DNA of 64,000 bases from Fragilaria crotonensis (taxonomy: Eukaryota; Bacillariophyta; Fragilariophyceae; Fragilariales; Fragilariaceae). The position numbers were made by a program, and so were the translations under genes. Below, piece by piece: positions 45,371 through 56,542 of the stretch. Positions within the stretch are counted from its first letter, which is position 1. The number at the start of each line of letters is the position of its first letter. The stretch spans positions 1 through 64,000 of the forward strand of contig JAKSYS010000083.1 of assembly GCA_022925895.1 (NCBI GenBank), given 5' to 3'. Below the pieces are notes generated by a model. That model did no database searches. It worked only from the letters and a program-made list of their open reading frames with translations, and was not told the origin of the DNA.

Positions 45371-47241
45371 GTTTAGTACAGTTGCAGTCAATCAATCAAT
45401 CAAAGAACCCACAAGACTGCTGCTGGAATGAAAAAAAAATGCAATATGCACCGAAAGATAAGTGAGTGCAGCTCATGACATCATCTCATTGGATGAAAAC
45501 TGATGTGTGTCGGAAGAAGTGCATGGCTTGCCAGTGGTGCATGTACAAGATTTTCAAAAAGGAACCCGGAAAGTTGAACTAACTGGGACGTCAGCGAATT
45601 CTGCGATTAAATTAGCAATACAAACACGGGTAAATTTTCTAGGAGAACGAAAGCCATTTGCATTGACGTTTGAAGTATCTGGCCTTGTCATGAAAGGGAC
45701 GACATCATCACCTAATTTCGCGCGAAGGCCGTGCGCATCACTGAAATCAGGTGACGTGTGCCGGCCGACTGCTGCCAGCAAACTTTGGTCAGTGCGACAC
45801 TGACAATTTTTGAGTCACCCATCACCCTATCACCCATCAAGCAAAAGTTCCGAATGGCGAAAACTGCGTTTCACATCAGTTTCTCGAGCGGTACGATCAA
45901 TGAAACAAGCAGGCAACGATATCTCAACATTACAGCCAATTGCAATTGTAGTTCGTAGCGGCAGGCGGAATGCAAGCCGATGCGCACACTGCCTCGCAAC
46001 TTACCACGAGAGTGTTTTTTATTCTTGCGAACGTAAAAAGTGACCTCTATCAGATCGGATTTGAAATGCGATTTTTTTCAACGTAGAAATCAAAGCGAAA
46101 TGCTATGACGTATCCACTCAAAACCTGAAGATTTCATGCCCATCACATCAACGTCGGCAGAACAAATCAAGAAAATGACGATATGCGAACGACACATGGT
46201 GCGCAAAGAGAGAGCAAACGAATTGGAAAGCAATCAACGTCATGTCAAATCGGTTTCTATTGGAAAGGTGGAGCACTGGTATCTTGCAAGTGCGGCAATG
46301 ACAAAATTGGTTTGGCAATTTACTTCGTCCGAATCATATCGACATCCATAGTGCGGATACCTTCTACGCCCTTACCAGTTGAGGAATGCCACGACTTAAT
46401 CACGCATGAGTTCTCGAACACATGGATTCACCACTCGCGTGGGACTGGGCCGTCGTTACCGTCGATGTCGAAGAAGAACAAGTTTCGTCAATGTAGCATG
46501 TTTCGAGTGAGACTTGTGACCTACCTCTTAACCTTCAAGAAACGTGTACTCCGTACTGGTAATACGTGTAGCTGATAAGGAGCGCGGTTCAATCACTTCG
46601 TCGAAGCAAGAACCATCCCACCCGAAGGATGTTTGGTTTTTCAGTTGAGGAATTGATGTCATTCCACTTCGGCACAATCGACTTCCGTGTACTCGGAGCT
46701 CTGTAGCAATTGATTTTGATGGGCCGGAACCTCGGAACTCCGTCAAGCGCCATCCTCCTGTCATGTTAGTATGATATACATGTAGGTATGCATACTTGTG
46801 TGTCATACGGTGGACAGCTTTCCCGCCTCGACCTCTAGGCACGATTTAAATGTGGGTCGGAAAAAACATGTTCGCGTCGAAATAAGTTGGCTAACAAATG
46901 ACGACGACCTGGTGACGTACGCTGTCAGTGTAATAAGTTGGGGTTCGGATAAATGTCGCACTGTTGGATTCTTCATACAGCCATTGCTTCGATGCGAACC
47001 CTTAGTTTTTGGCATATTTCAGGAACAAAATGCGTACTTGACGCCGATCCCACTGTGATACCACAATGGTGACTGCTGAGCGCGATGCGCAAGGAGATTT
47101 GTCCCAATGACACCGTCCATCACTCAGGCTTCAGACCTGACTACGGCGATTACCAGTAGTGAAAGGGTACATAGTAGGGGTTCATGCACTACGGCTTAAT
47201 TCATCGATGGACATCTCTCCTTAATCAGATCGAATCACCTA
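45371..47241. other. Long intergenic region, nothing recognised
   Basis: About 1.9 kb upstream of the homeobox gene and downstream of SNU23. Several frames of 70-130 codons occur on both strands (for example 46183-46575), but none shows a family motif. It may hold the homeobox promoter and regulatory sites. Confidence 0.4.
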
Positions 47242-47973
47242 TCATTTCTTCTTGGCGCTGCCACCAAATCCAGAGAAACCCATCATAGCAGCCATATCCG
47301 GATCCATGTACGCCTCCTCCTCATCTTCTTCTGTTGGCTCGTCAACTTTCTTCTTGCGCTCTTCCCGTCGCATTTTACGAGCTTCCTTCAGTCGGCGCAG
47401 CTCCTCATCTTTCGCTTTCACTACATCAGCCGCCGACATAGTTTCCATCGCATCCTTAGCTTTTTCTCGTTCTTTGATTAGATGGTTTAGTCGATCTTGA
47501 ACTTGGTCTTTAGTAGATCGCTCAACCCTCATGGTATACCCGAGGTTGCGTTGATGTTTGCGTCCATTAATATGATCCAGATAGGTATGCGAATCCTTCA
47601 AGAAACAGTCACACACTTTGCAATGCCATCCCACTCCCGTTTTTGTCACGCCGTCGCTGATACTCCCCGTCGATGTTTTCGTGGCGGCCACTGCCGAAAC
47701 AATTTCCGTGGACCCAACCTTGGAATCAATTTCGACCTTTTGTCGTCTGGCCTTGAGGAAGGCTCGGTCGGACTTCTCCGGCCCTGCTGCACCCTCGACT
47801 GCAGGAGTAAATTCTTCCTTGTCGCCAGGATCGAGTGGACGCTTCACCCCCACTGTCGGTGCCACCGTTTCATCTTGGGCTGCGCGAGCCGTGGCTTTGG
47901 CGGCGTAGGCTTCCTTGTCCCATTTCCGTCGTTCCACATTGGTGGCTTGTTTGTATTTGAGATCCTGTGACAT
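47242..47973 (-). CDS. SNU23: SNU23/ZMAT2-like U4/U6.U5 tri-snRNP zinc-finger protein
   Basis: An intact 243-residue frame starting at the ATG at 47973 (MSQDLKYKQATNVERRKWDK). The N-terminal segment with the RRKWDKEAY motif is typical of the family. A matrin-type C2H2 finger follows (WHCKVCDCFLKDSHTYLDHINGRKHQRNLG), then MRVERSTKDQV and a long charged helix, ending in a GFGGSAKKK tail. This order and size match ZMAT2/Snu23, a component of the pre-catalytic B complex of the spliceosome that acts near the 5' splice site. Expected location is the nucleus. No intron. Confidence 0.92.
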   Translation of the reverse strand: MSQDLKYKQATNVERRKWDKEAYAAKATARAAQDETVAPTVGVKRPLDPGDKEEFTPAVEGAAGPEKSDRAFLKARRQKVEIDSKVGSTEIVSAVAATKTSTGSISDGVTKTGVGWHCKVCDCFLKDSHTYLDHINGRKHQRNLGYTMRVERSTKDQVQDRLNHLIKEREKAKDAMETMSAADVVKAKDEELRRLKEARKMRREERKKKVDEPTEEDEEEAYMDPDMAAMMGFSGFGGSAKKK

Positions 47974-48524
47974 GATTGTATTCAAAAGATGCAAGGAGGC
48001 AAACGGCACAAGCGAACGCAGTATTTATCAATCCATTGTGTTCCATGTCATGTTGTTCATACCGTTACATGGAGGGCGGTGTTGCGAATGGCAAATGGGG
48101 TTTGCTGAGTCTCGGTGGGACGATGACGGACGGACGGGATATTCTCACATCGACTGGCTACTGTCTACTCCCTACTGTCTAAACTACCGGTAGTATCATA
48201 CTGCAAGTTGCGGTCATTCTCTTTAAACACAAAACTTGTTGACAGATGGAAGCGGCAACGTAAAGGAAAAGAAATTTATTCTGAAAGGACGATCTGTAGT
48301 ATATGTGAAACCTAAAAGAATCGATGTTCTGAAACGTCATAGATACCATATGAGACAAAGGAATAATTTCCCTTTATATACGAAACAACGAATGATTAAC
48401 AATAAATGTCGAATTTCAGTTTACTTAAGGATACAGCCTAAAATCTCCATGTACAAGACGACTGCAATCCAATGTACGAGAAATAGATTCAGAAAAAGAT
48501 ATGTCTGAATCCGAAGTTGTAGAG

Positions 48525-48714
48525 ACGGAATCTGTCTAATCTCTTAAGTGAAACCTCTAAAGTTTTGTCTAATGTCTAAAGTGTTTTACGGAATCTCTCT
48601 AATGTCTAAAGTCTTTAGAGAGAATGAGACTTTAGACAAAACTTTAGAGGTTTCAAGAAATGTTTAGAGATTCTGCAGATTCCGTCATGACCACGGACGA
48701 GTTTCCACGATTCC
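48525..48714 (+). repeat. 190-base internal repeat, copy A
   Basis: Contains CCTCTAAAGTTTTGTCTAA and, further on, the complementary TTTAGACAAAACTTTAGAGG, so a transcript of one copy could fold into a hairpin. It ends with TCCGTCATGACCACGGACGA. Confidence 0.75.
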
Positions 48715-48903
48715 AACTTAACCAGGTTTTAGTACAAAGTGACCATGGTGCGGTAATTCTCTCTAAACATAAATTTCGTCTCGTGGCTTCTACATACAAT
48801 CAATACTACGAAGAGATGCCTAGACAGAGATTATCGCACCTTCCACGGTCATTTCGTGCTAACTTGGGTAAGTTAACATCGTGGAAACTTGTCCGTGGTC
48901 ATG

Positions 48904-49094
48904 ACGGAATCTCTCTAAACTCTTAAGTGAAACCTCTAAAGTTTTGTCTAATGTCTAAAGTGTTCCACGGAATCTCTCTAATGTCTAAAGTCTTAAGAGA
49001 GAATGAGACTTTAGACAAAACTTTAGAGGTTTCAAGAAATGTTTAGAGATTCCGAAGATTCCGTCATGACCATGGACGAGTTTTCCACGATTTC
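48904..49094 (+). repeat. 190-base internal repeat, copy B
   Basis: Direct copy of the unit at 48525-48714 with a small number of differences (for example CATGGACGAG for CACGGACGAG). The same internal inverted segments are present. Confidence 0.75.
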
Positions 49095-49383
49095 AAAAAG
49101 ACCAATGCCTGTCGTACTTAGGATTCCCAACAGCTTCCACGGAAGTTTTAGGTGTCATCCCTTGTAAACCAAAATAGACTTTTAATCATTCGTTGTATGA
49201 ACAACCCGTAGAAATTGTTCCTTTGTCTCATAATGATATTAGTTGTGACATTGCAGACATGAAATTTAATTTCTTTCTCTGATATGACAGATCGTCCTTT
49301 CAGAACAAATGTCGTTTTCTTTTCGGATGTCGCTTCCATCTGCGAACAAGTTTTGTGTTTAAAAGAGAATGACCGCAACTTGC

Positions 49384-49931
49384 TGGAGTACCCCGAGTAC
49401 CAACTATCCCGTATCGTCTACTGGTACAGTCATGTCGATTTTCATTGTTGGTCCTGCCCCACAAATCTTGGCCTTGTTGCCTATTGAGCTCCGAGCATTC
49501 GAGCAAAGTACAAAGTGTGTACTCCCTGAGCTACTCCGTAGTCTGGAGAGTGTGACATACAAGCACATAAGCATATAAGGCACGTCATACAAATACTCCC
49601 ACCAGTTGCAGCATGTATTCCCGGACCAGCTATGCTCAGAGCTCCGAGAACCGCACAAAGTTCAGCAATTTGCTAAGTCGGTTGTTTCTGTTTCATGGCA
49701 TTGGTACTGGTGCCACTGGTACTGATCCTGACAATGCAAAGCAAGTATAGCACACTCCAACTTGGCCTGCTGGACTGAGGCGGAACCAAAATGTTGCAGA
49801 AGGACACGAGTAGCCGAGTCCGACAAAGTTGAGATCTGCCGTCAAGGCCGAACTGTAGTTCTGCCAACGGTGTCGAGCCACGCATGACAGAAATTCATGC
49901 TTAATCGAGAATTGCGAGTATGGTTCCATGA
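49384..49931. other. Intergenic, nothing recognised
   Basis: Between the fold-back element and the 3' end of the fucosyltransferase gene. A few GTAC motifs (49388-49520). No gene seen. Confidence 0.4.
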
Positions 49932-51211
49932 CTAGTTCCAGTCCAATGCGAACTGTGACGTGCCGGGAGTATCAAGCATCATAAAGTCGTTCGATCTGGA
50001 TCCCTCATGAATTGGGCCCACCTATCAATCGCAGCCGTTAGGTAAACGCTAAACAGGAACCAAGAGCTGCCCCGCAGACTTACCAGGACACATTTGTGTA
50101 CCACACACCAATAAAGAACTTGGCTGTCGCCATGGCATAAAGTTCGATGAAGAATTTTGAGTAATGAGCGTCGGTATCCTGCGAACGAAACCGGCAGAAA
50201 TTAGAGTTGGACAATTCATGAAATACCTTTGTCCAAGATCCTGTGAATCAAGGCACCTACCTTTTGGCTCCATTTAGCCATATCCGCTAGAGCAAAGCCA
50301 CCATGGCCAACTGCCTGTTGCTCCCTATCGCACTCGCTAACGAATCGCCACGACGGTCGCAAATCCCGGAACTCCTTCATGGCTGTGCAATCGTCCGTCG
50401 CCACAAAAATAATTGGCACTTTCCCACCAAAATGACCAGGAATCACCTGCTCTGCTGTATCAATATACTGTTGCATCGTGGCAAAGCTAAAATTCTCTTG
50501 ACTCGCCTTGTCTCCTCGTCGTACAGAAAACGTCATGAATTCTTGTCCTTGAATGTGATTTGCCAATCCGGCGCAGGTTTCCTCTCGAATGCGAGGAAGC
50601 GGTCGCCACATGCGCCGCATCATGACGCGTTTGAGTAAGTGTCCCTCAATGTTGGGATAATGGAGCGAGGCAATGTTGTCCACCTGTCCGTACATGCGGC
50701 GATTGCGAAACATCTCCCAAACGACTTTCCAATCGCGGATATCAATCTTTTGGTTCTGTTTGGCTGTCTGGACCACATTGCTGTTGTATGGAAGGCCAAT
50801 AGGTTCGAAGTAACGATTGATGAGGGAGTCGAGTGATTCTCTGGGATCCTCACGTTTGAGCAATTCGGATTGGGATTCGTCCACGAAGAAGCATCGATTT
50901 TCTTCAAAGGACAGGATGACTCCCAGCAAAAGCATTTTTAGAGAATTGGTCAGACCACCATATAGAGGAAGTGAGTTTATCACAGTCTTATCAGTGCATG
51001 TATCATACGGGAGGGGAGGAAGAATGGGAGGGCTGCACCATTCTGCGGCAGAGCCGGGTAGGTTAAATTTGAGCGCCTTTGGGGTTTCCTCCGTCGTCCC
51101 CAATAGCCTGCGACGAATTCGAAATGAATGCTCATCGGGCAATAGTATCACAAGGATTGCCAATAACAGAGCCAAGAGAGGGAGAGACCAAAGAAGGCGA
51201 CGTGATTCCAT
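49932..51211 (-). CDS. FUT8/NodZ-like fucosyltransferase, Golgi type II membrane protein, three exons
   Basis: Exon 1 is 51211-50261, exon 2 is 50178-50084 and exon 3 is 50021 to 49932. The introns are 82 and 62 bases (GTAGGT/GCAG and GTAAGT/TAG). The ATG at 51211 starts a short cytosolic tail and a membrane anchor (LLWSLPLLALLLAILVILL). The lumenal domain shows FSVRRGDK, equivalent to the HVRRTDK box of alpha-1,6-fucosyltransferases, then IIFVATDD, RFVSECDRE and, from exon 2, FIELYAMATAKFFIGVWYTN. Exon 3 ends with NDFMMLDTPGTSQFALDWN if one base is missing in GGGCCC at 50014-50019; uncorrected, the frame ends at 49979. Corrected length is 378 residues. The likely role is fucosylation of N-glycans or other glycans in the Golgi. 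The exact linkage cannot be told. Confidence 0.74.
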
Positions 51212-51590
51212 CGTGACCGTTGTATGTGGGTAGATGAGGGTCGGTGGGCATTGTCCCAAACGACCCAAAGGGTGCAATGTCTGTTGACACTCGTTAGAGT
51301 CACGAGTCCCGAAATACTCGTCGCCTTATCCGAAAGCCACAGTATTTTGCTTCTCGTGCACTCACAACATCCATTTATGATGGCGGTGCAACACGCACTT
51401 CGCACCTCAGACACGCAGGACCATCACCTGATTCTCTGATTGTGGATGTGACAGTGGATACAGCAGGTTTCAGTTTTCAGTTGTGCAGTAACAGTGGAAC
51501 AACTGAGGCCATCATGACGGCAAGAATCTTACTCTCTGGTATCTAGCGTACTTCATACAACCCAGGCTGCTCGCTTCCACTGTCATCACC
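51212..51590. other. Bidirectional promoter region
   Basis: 379 bases between the divergent fucosyltransferase and bestrophin genes. It should contain both promoters. No distinctive motif was recognised. Confidence 0.5.
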
Positions 51591-52648
51591 ATGATTGTTC
51601 GTTCGGCTCGGCAGCATTCCATCCATTTGTTAACTGCTTGTCAGGGTTCTGGTAAGAAGAAGTTGCACGATGTATGTAGACACTCACATTCCACATTTCT
51701 AACGGTGGTAATCCTTGTTAAAAAGTGATCCCTGCCATTTCGTCCAAGGTTTTCGTTGCGGCATTAATTGGACTCCTGGCGAAGCTTCTGGAGGAGGGTT
51801 TATTGGGAAACGAGCCCAACCCGCCCTACCTAGAGATCTCTTTCGTCCCTTTCACTGCGTTGGGAGTGGCAATTTCTCTCTTTCTCGGTTTTCATAACAA
51901 TGCTAGCTACGATCGATGGTGGGAGGCCCGTACGTTGTGGGGTGCCCAAATTATTTCCGTCCGCAACATCATTCGCTTCGTTTTGGGATCACTCGTGCAA
52001 GACGAAGAGGCACCACCCACGGACGACAACCACAACAAACTGTGGCGTCACGATGTCATCCGTCTGTGCATGGCACAAACTCACGCCTTTCGAGCCCAAA
52101 TGCGACCCTACTGTGTCATGGACGGAGACAAGCAAGCCAATCAAGATCGGGATCGGTTTCTGACGGAACAAGAATTAGCTATCGTATCAGTATCGCCGAA
52201 TCCAGCCAATGCGATTTTACACGAGGCAGCAAAAAAAGTGGGAAGGGCTCATCGGCAGGGGCTCATTGATACGTTTTCCATGATACAGTTGAGCAAACTC
52301 ATTGATCGCCTGTGCGATATTCAGACAGCGTGCGAACGAATACACAACACCGCCCTGCCATTAGCCTACTCTCTTCTGGTACATCGGACGGCAGCCATCT
52401 TTGTTGGACTCGCTCCGTTTGCAATGGTAGGTAGTATGGGGTGGTGGACGCCACTGTTCACCGCTGTTCTGGCATATACATTCTTCGGCCTTGACGAGCT
52501 GGCTCGTCAGATCCAAGAGCCATTTGGAGACGAACCGCAGTGCTTGGCACTGTCGGCCATGTGCCGTACCGTCGAGATCGATGTGAGCGAGGCGCTTGGT
52601 CTGGAAATACCTCCCAAGTTGTCGCCTTCCCTGTCAGTGCTCATGTAG
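51591..52648 (+). CDS. Bestrophin-like anion channel (UPF0187 family), two exons
   Basis: Exon 1 is 51591-51651, the intron is 51652-51725 (GTAAGA...AAAG, 74 bases) and exon 2 is 51726-52648; the product is 327 residues. The junction gives MIVRSARQHSIHLLTACQGS joined to VIPAISSKVFVAALIG. Family hallmarks are SFVPFTALGVAISLFLGFHNNASYDRWWEAR, then HxxxFRAQMR and a C-terminal pair of membrane helices (AAIFVGLAPFAMVG, LFTAVLAYTFFGLDELA) ending in IQEPFGDEPQ and SAMCRTVEID. This is the short, bacterial/plant-like bestrophin form, which makes pentameric chloride or bicarbonate-permeable channels. Algal and plant relatives sit in thylakoids. No obvious plastid presequence is visible here, so location is open. 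Confidence 0.87.
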
Positions 52649-53490
52649 TTCCCTAGTTACACCGTGCTGGATGGGTTCACCATTCTATATCGCATTGGCA
52701 TGTTTGTCGATTACTGAACCAAGAGGGCGCGGTACTGAAGATCGAAGCAATTCAAGTGTATGCCCCTAATGGAAGCGTGCTCCTGACTTCTTGAATCATC
52801 CTCGCGATACAATGAAACCTTCCAACGACTCCCCAAGTCGATTATTCTGCTTAACCCCTTCGATGATTCATGAGCCATTGCAGGTGACCCACTATGCTTG
52901 GCTCCTAAACTAACTGACCCACTTTAGATCCTGCCAGATCGGTGTGAGCGTATGGCCTTACTCGATACGGCCCTGGTTCTTGACAATTGACGTTGACCGA
53001 TATGGATCGAATTGTTCCAGACAACTTGACGTTTGCCACTGTGCTTTTGGTGGTCTTATTGCATGGCGTTGTGTTTGGCAACCAAGCACTTTTAATGAAA
53101 AGGTATGGCAGCCCTGATGCGGCTGCAACAATTATTTCAAGCAATGGATAAAGCAATAGTATTGTTATTCCCTTGCATGTATAAGCCAGTTTGAATTTTG
53201 GAGGGCATGGACACACTTTGGTTGTGTCGACGAATGAGTTGATTAGCAGCAACTTCGTGAGTTCATGAGTGGTGGTATCAGAAACATCCGTTCTTGCGTC
53301 GACATCATGACGGCACCCTTGTTCAGATATTGAATCGAGCTCCGCAGATAATGTTACTGAGTACTGGAGTACTTTTATCTTCAGCTATGTCCAATGTGTA
53401 TAGAATGAATTGTAATTTATGATTTATAAGGTACTGCACAGGATGTGTAAGTGCAGGATCGGCAAGCGATCTGTATGTAGAGACATTGTA
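52649..53490. other. Intergenic, convergent 3' ends
   Basis: About 840 bases between bestrophin (plus) and the ankyrin gene (minus). No gene or repeat recognised. Confidence 0.4.
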
Positions 53491-55343
53491 TTAATTGTGA
53501 ATCGACGAGACCAATAAATGGGGCGCCCGTCGAAGGAGATAAAAGCAAGAATCCAGATCGGAAATTGCGGCTTGCTGGAAAGGATATAGACCTGTAATGG
53601 GATCCCTTCGTTCTATAGACTCGGGATGGTGTGCAAGGAGTTTACCGACAACATCCAAACGGCAAGGTGACGATGCGAGGCCCAAGGCATAATGAAGAGG
53701 CAGACGACAGGATTTGTCATAGATTTTAGTGCCCTCGGGGAAAGAATCAAGCAGCATATCCACCCAGAAATTATTCTTGATCGATTTCGAGTCAATCTTG
53801 GTGGACGAATCACTCCCTTCATGATTCATCAGAGCGTAGTGCAATGGAAGACGACCCTTCGCATCGCCTGTTTGCGTTTTCTCCTTATGCATCCAGTGAA
53901 AAAGTATCAGAAGTGGTAAGGGCAGAGTCGGGCCGCCGCTGACGCCGGCAAGAGACGACGCAGCATGCAGAATGTATTCCCCTCCGGTGATCGCGGTGGC
54001 ATTGTGAGCCATCTGGACAACGAGGATGATTCGGTCTAGAAGGGCCCCGAAAAAAGAATGTATCTCTGCTTCCAGTCATGACTTGATTCACAGCCTTGTG
54101 AAGGAGATTACGATACATGCCTTCTTGACTGGGTGATTGGCAACGCAGCCCGCGTTCTTCCAAGGGGTAAAATGTTCGCCGTTCGTACAATCCGCCTCCA
54201 CCTTCAATGTGCCTCATCCACTCCAAATCGACAGCCGTATATCCGGAATAATTTGTGGACCATAAGAGAGGGTGAGGGCCTTCTTCTGGCATTGGGACAA
54301 CTTCTAGCGACTTTGTGAGTATCAACGTTAGTATAGGCATGGGCGATCCACAGGCGCAAGCGACGTGAAGAGGGAGATCTCCAAACACATTGCGACGAGA
54401 TAGCATGCCGCGGCTCTCTTTGGCTTCCAGCAGGAGCTGAATGAGCGGAAGTTGATCTCCCAAAATTTCGCAGGGCAACATGCAGTACGCTGCACCCTGA
54501 TGATTTGGAAACGTCGTTAATCCGAGTAGGATTCTTAAGAAGAAGATGCTTGGTACATTCGAAAATAGCAGTGACAGTGGTCGTTTCTTTCCAAGTTCCA
54601 TATCCAGGACTTCTTGACAATGATAGCAGGCGAATGATCGGGGATGCTGTACGCGACTGGTTCTCAACGACATCAACGTAGCAACGAAAGAGTTTTACAT
54701 TCAATTCGCAGGGGTCTAGATGTAGTCTCATTACCAGATGATCAATCGGAGTCAGTCCGCTTGTGTCATACATGGAAACAGCGAAGAAGTCTTGGTCAAC
54801 TTCTAGAAGAGCACGCAAGTGTTCGACTTGGCAGTTGGGAGAATGAATTAAGTCTCGCAGAGGGTTGCACCCTTTAACTTTCTGAGACGTGACGAGCTGT
54901 TGTGGAGAGGCCTTCAGAAGCGCGCGCATCAGATTCAATTTGACATCACTTGACGCTACAGAGGCGCACACAATCCCTAATGCGGTTTGTTCGTAGAGAT
55001 TAGATTTTCCTGCTGTGTCCTCCTTAATTGATGCAAGGCTCCGATCCCGTTTCCAGGGATGACCTGAATTGTCGTCCCCTGATTTCTTCACGGCGATGGG
55101 GACAGCCTCATGGGCATGCGTTTCACATCGCAACAAGACTTGGTCCCACTTATCCTGTCGACAGAGCGAAAGAAGTAGCGGTTCTGGCGGTGGGACGGGA
55201 GCGTCAAAGCTTCTCCGCTTCACCGGCTGCCTGCTTTGGGTGATATGTCGAACCCCGTGGCCGTTCTCGTTCACCACAATCGGATGAGGAATGAATGGGA
55301 TGAAAGTTGGGCGACGTAGATCATTCATATCGGACCATTCCAT
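53491..55343 (-). CDS. Ankyrin-repeat-like protein, two frame breaks
   Basis: Three overlapping frames read as one protein. The first starts at the ATG at 55343 (MEWSDMNDLRRPTF) and includes TALGIVCASV, GCNPLRDLIHS, LTPIDHLVMRLHL and CSVLHVALRNFG. One extra base in the run at 54459-54465 leads to the second, with LPLIQLLLEAKES and NVFGDLPLHVACACG. One extra base in the A6 run at 54050-54055 leads to the third, with GRLPLHYALMNH, CRLPLHYALGLA and LYPFQQAAISD. The corrected length is 616 residues, with six or more degenerate ankyrin units of the (D/G)xLPLHxA type. Such proteins are numerous in diatoms and serve as binding scaffolds. There is no catalytic domain, signal peptide or membrane helix. 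Partners unknown. Confidence 0.72.
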
Positions 55344-56542
55344 AAAGCGAATGTGAATTGATGTGTCGCGGCCTTACGGGAAGATCGAAAAAAGAAAGCA
55401 GCAAGGGGCTTGGAATGTGTTTGTGGATCTTCTCGAATATAGTGGAATAAAAATGCAGAACATTTTTATGTCCATACATAGCAACATATCGAGCATCAAT
55501 CACAAAAACTCATGAGCTCATGAGAGATCGCATGCGTTGAAAATTTTAGTAGGTTCGCCAAAGGAAGATTCTTGGGGTGATTTCAGCGATACCAAAAACG
55601 AAACCCCTAACTCTAACCATTCGTTGGTGCTGGGAAGCATGTGACGTGTGAGGTTTGACGGCTTGACACAGTGACACAGTGACACAGTGACAAGTAACAA
55701 TTGAGGATGGATACTATGCACTATGCATTATGCATTGTGCATTATGCATCATACATACAAACATGTACTCTATTGGCTAGGTGTACTCGAGCGACCATTT
55801 CCTAGAGCTCAAGTCTTACGAAATGGCCTTGTCTCTTCTACTAGAGAAGACAATAGCTAGCTAGAATATACAGGCAGGAGATCATGAGACCTCATCTCGT
55901 ACTCCGAGCCAGCGTTCAAAATACCAGGTAGACACCCTACAAATCAATAACACTTCAAGATTACCTTGTACCCCGAGAGGATGTTGCCTTCTTGATTACG
56001 GATATTTCGAAACGTGCATAAGCAATGTTAGCAAAGAGCAAACGTGGTCTCGGGCCGAATTTTACACCGGAGGCGGTCATAGTATACCGGTGCAACTTCT
56101 AATGCAGTTATCTCAGAATTGATCCAGAGTGGTCATGCGGGAAACGACCTGCGCCCCGTCAATGAATCTGCCAATAACAACGATGATGGCAACTTAAAAC
56201 TGGGTTGAATATGAAAAATGGAAGCTCATGTTCCGTTGCAGCTAATGTTGGCAGAAGTGAACGCAAAGCAAGAGGATATGGTAGTGAGAGTACGACCTCC
56301 AAGAAATCAAGAGACAACAAACCCAAGAAATGCGAGGATACGGCGACCGAGTTGTGGACCACTCGCAAGGCAAGGAAGAGACCCTGCTCTTGACCAAAGC
56401 AAAGCGCTGCCTTTGTAGGTGGTCCAGCTGATCGCACGTCAACAAAGGATTCGCGGTCATCCCCTCTCCCAATCGGCCATCGACGTCCAGTTTCCAGTCC
56501 AGCGACAAATAAATTGTGCGAAGACATAATTCTCTGTTATGA
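55344..56542. other. Intergenic region with short tandem repeats
   Basis: About 1.2 kb with no recognisable gene. It contains TGACACAG repeats at 55664-55692 and a TATGCATT-type run at about 55715-55750. Confidence 0.45.
55664..55692 (+). repeat. Short tandem repeat TGACACAG x3.6
   Basis: Three perfect 8-base units and a partial fourth, in non-coding sequence upstream of the ankyrin gene. Confidence 0.8.

Larger units (their letters stand above)
48203..49383. mobile_element. Fold-back element with about 220-base inverted arms
   Basis: The left arm (48203 to about 48425) begins GCAAGTTGCGGTCATTCTCT; the right arm (about 49160-49383) is its imperfect inverted copy, including GAAAGGACGATCTGT and ATGAGACAAAGGAA in both. 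Inside lie two direct copies of a 190-base unit. No protein gene is evident. The structure suggests a non-autonomous fold-back or MITE-like transposon. No clear target duplication was found at the edges. Confidence 0.72.
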
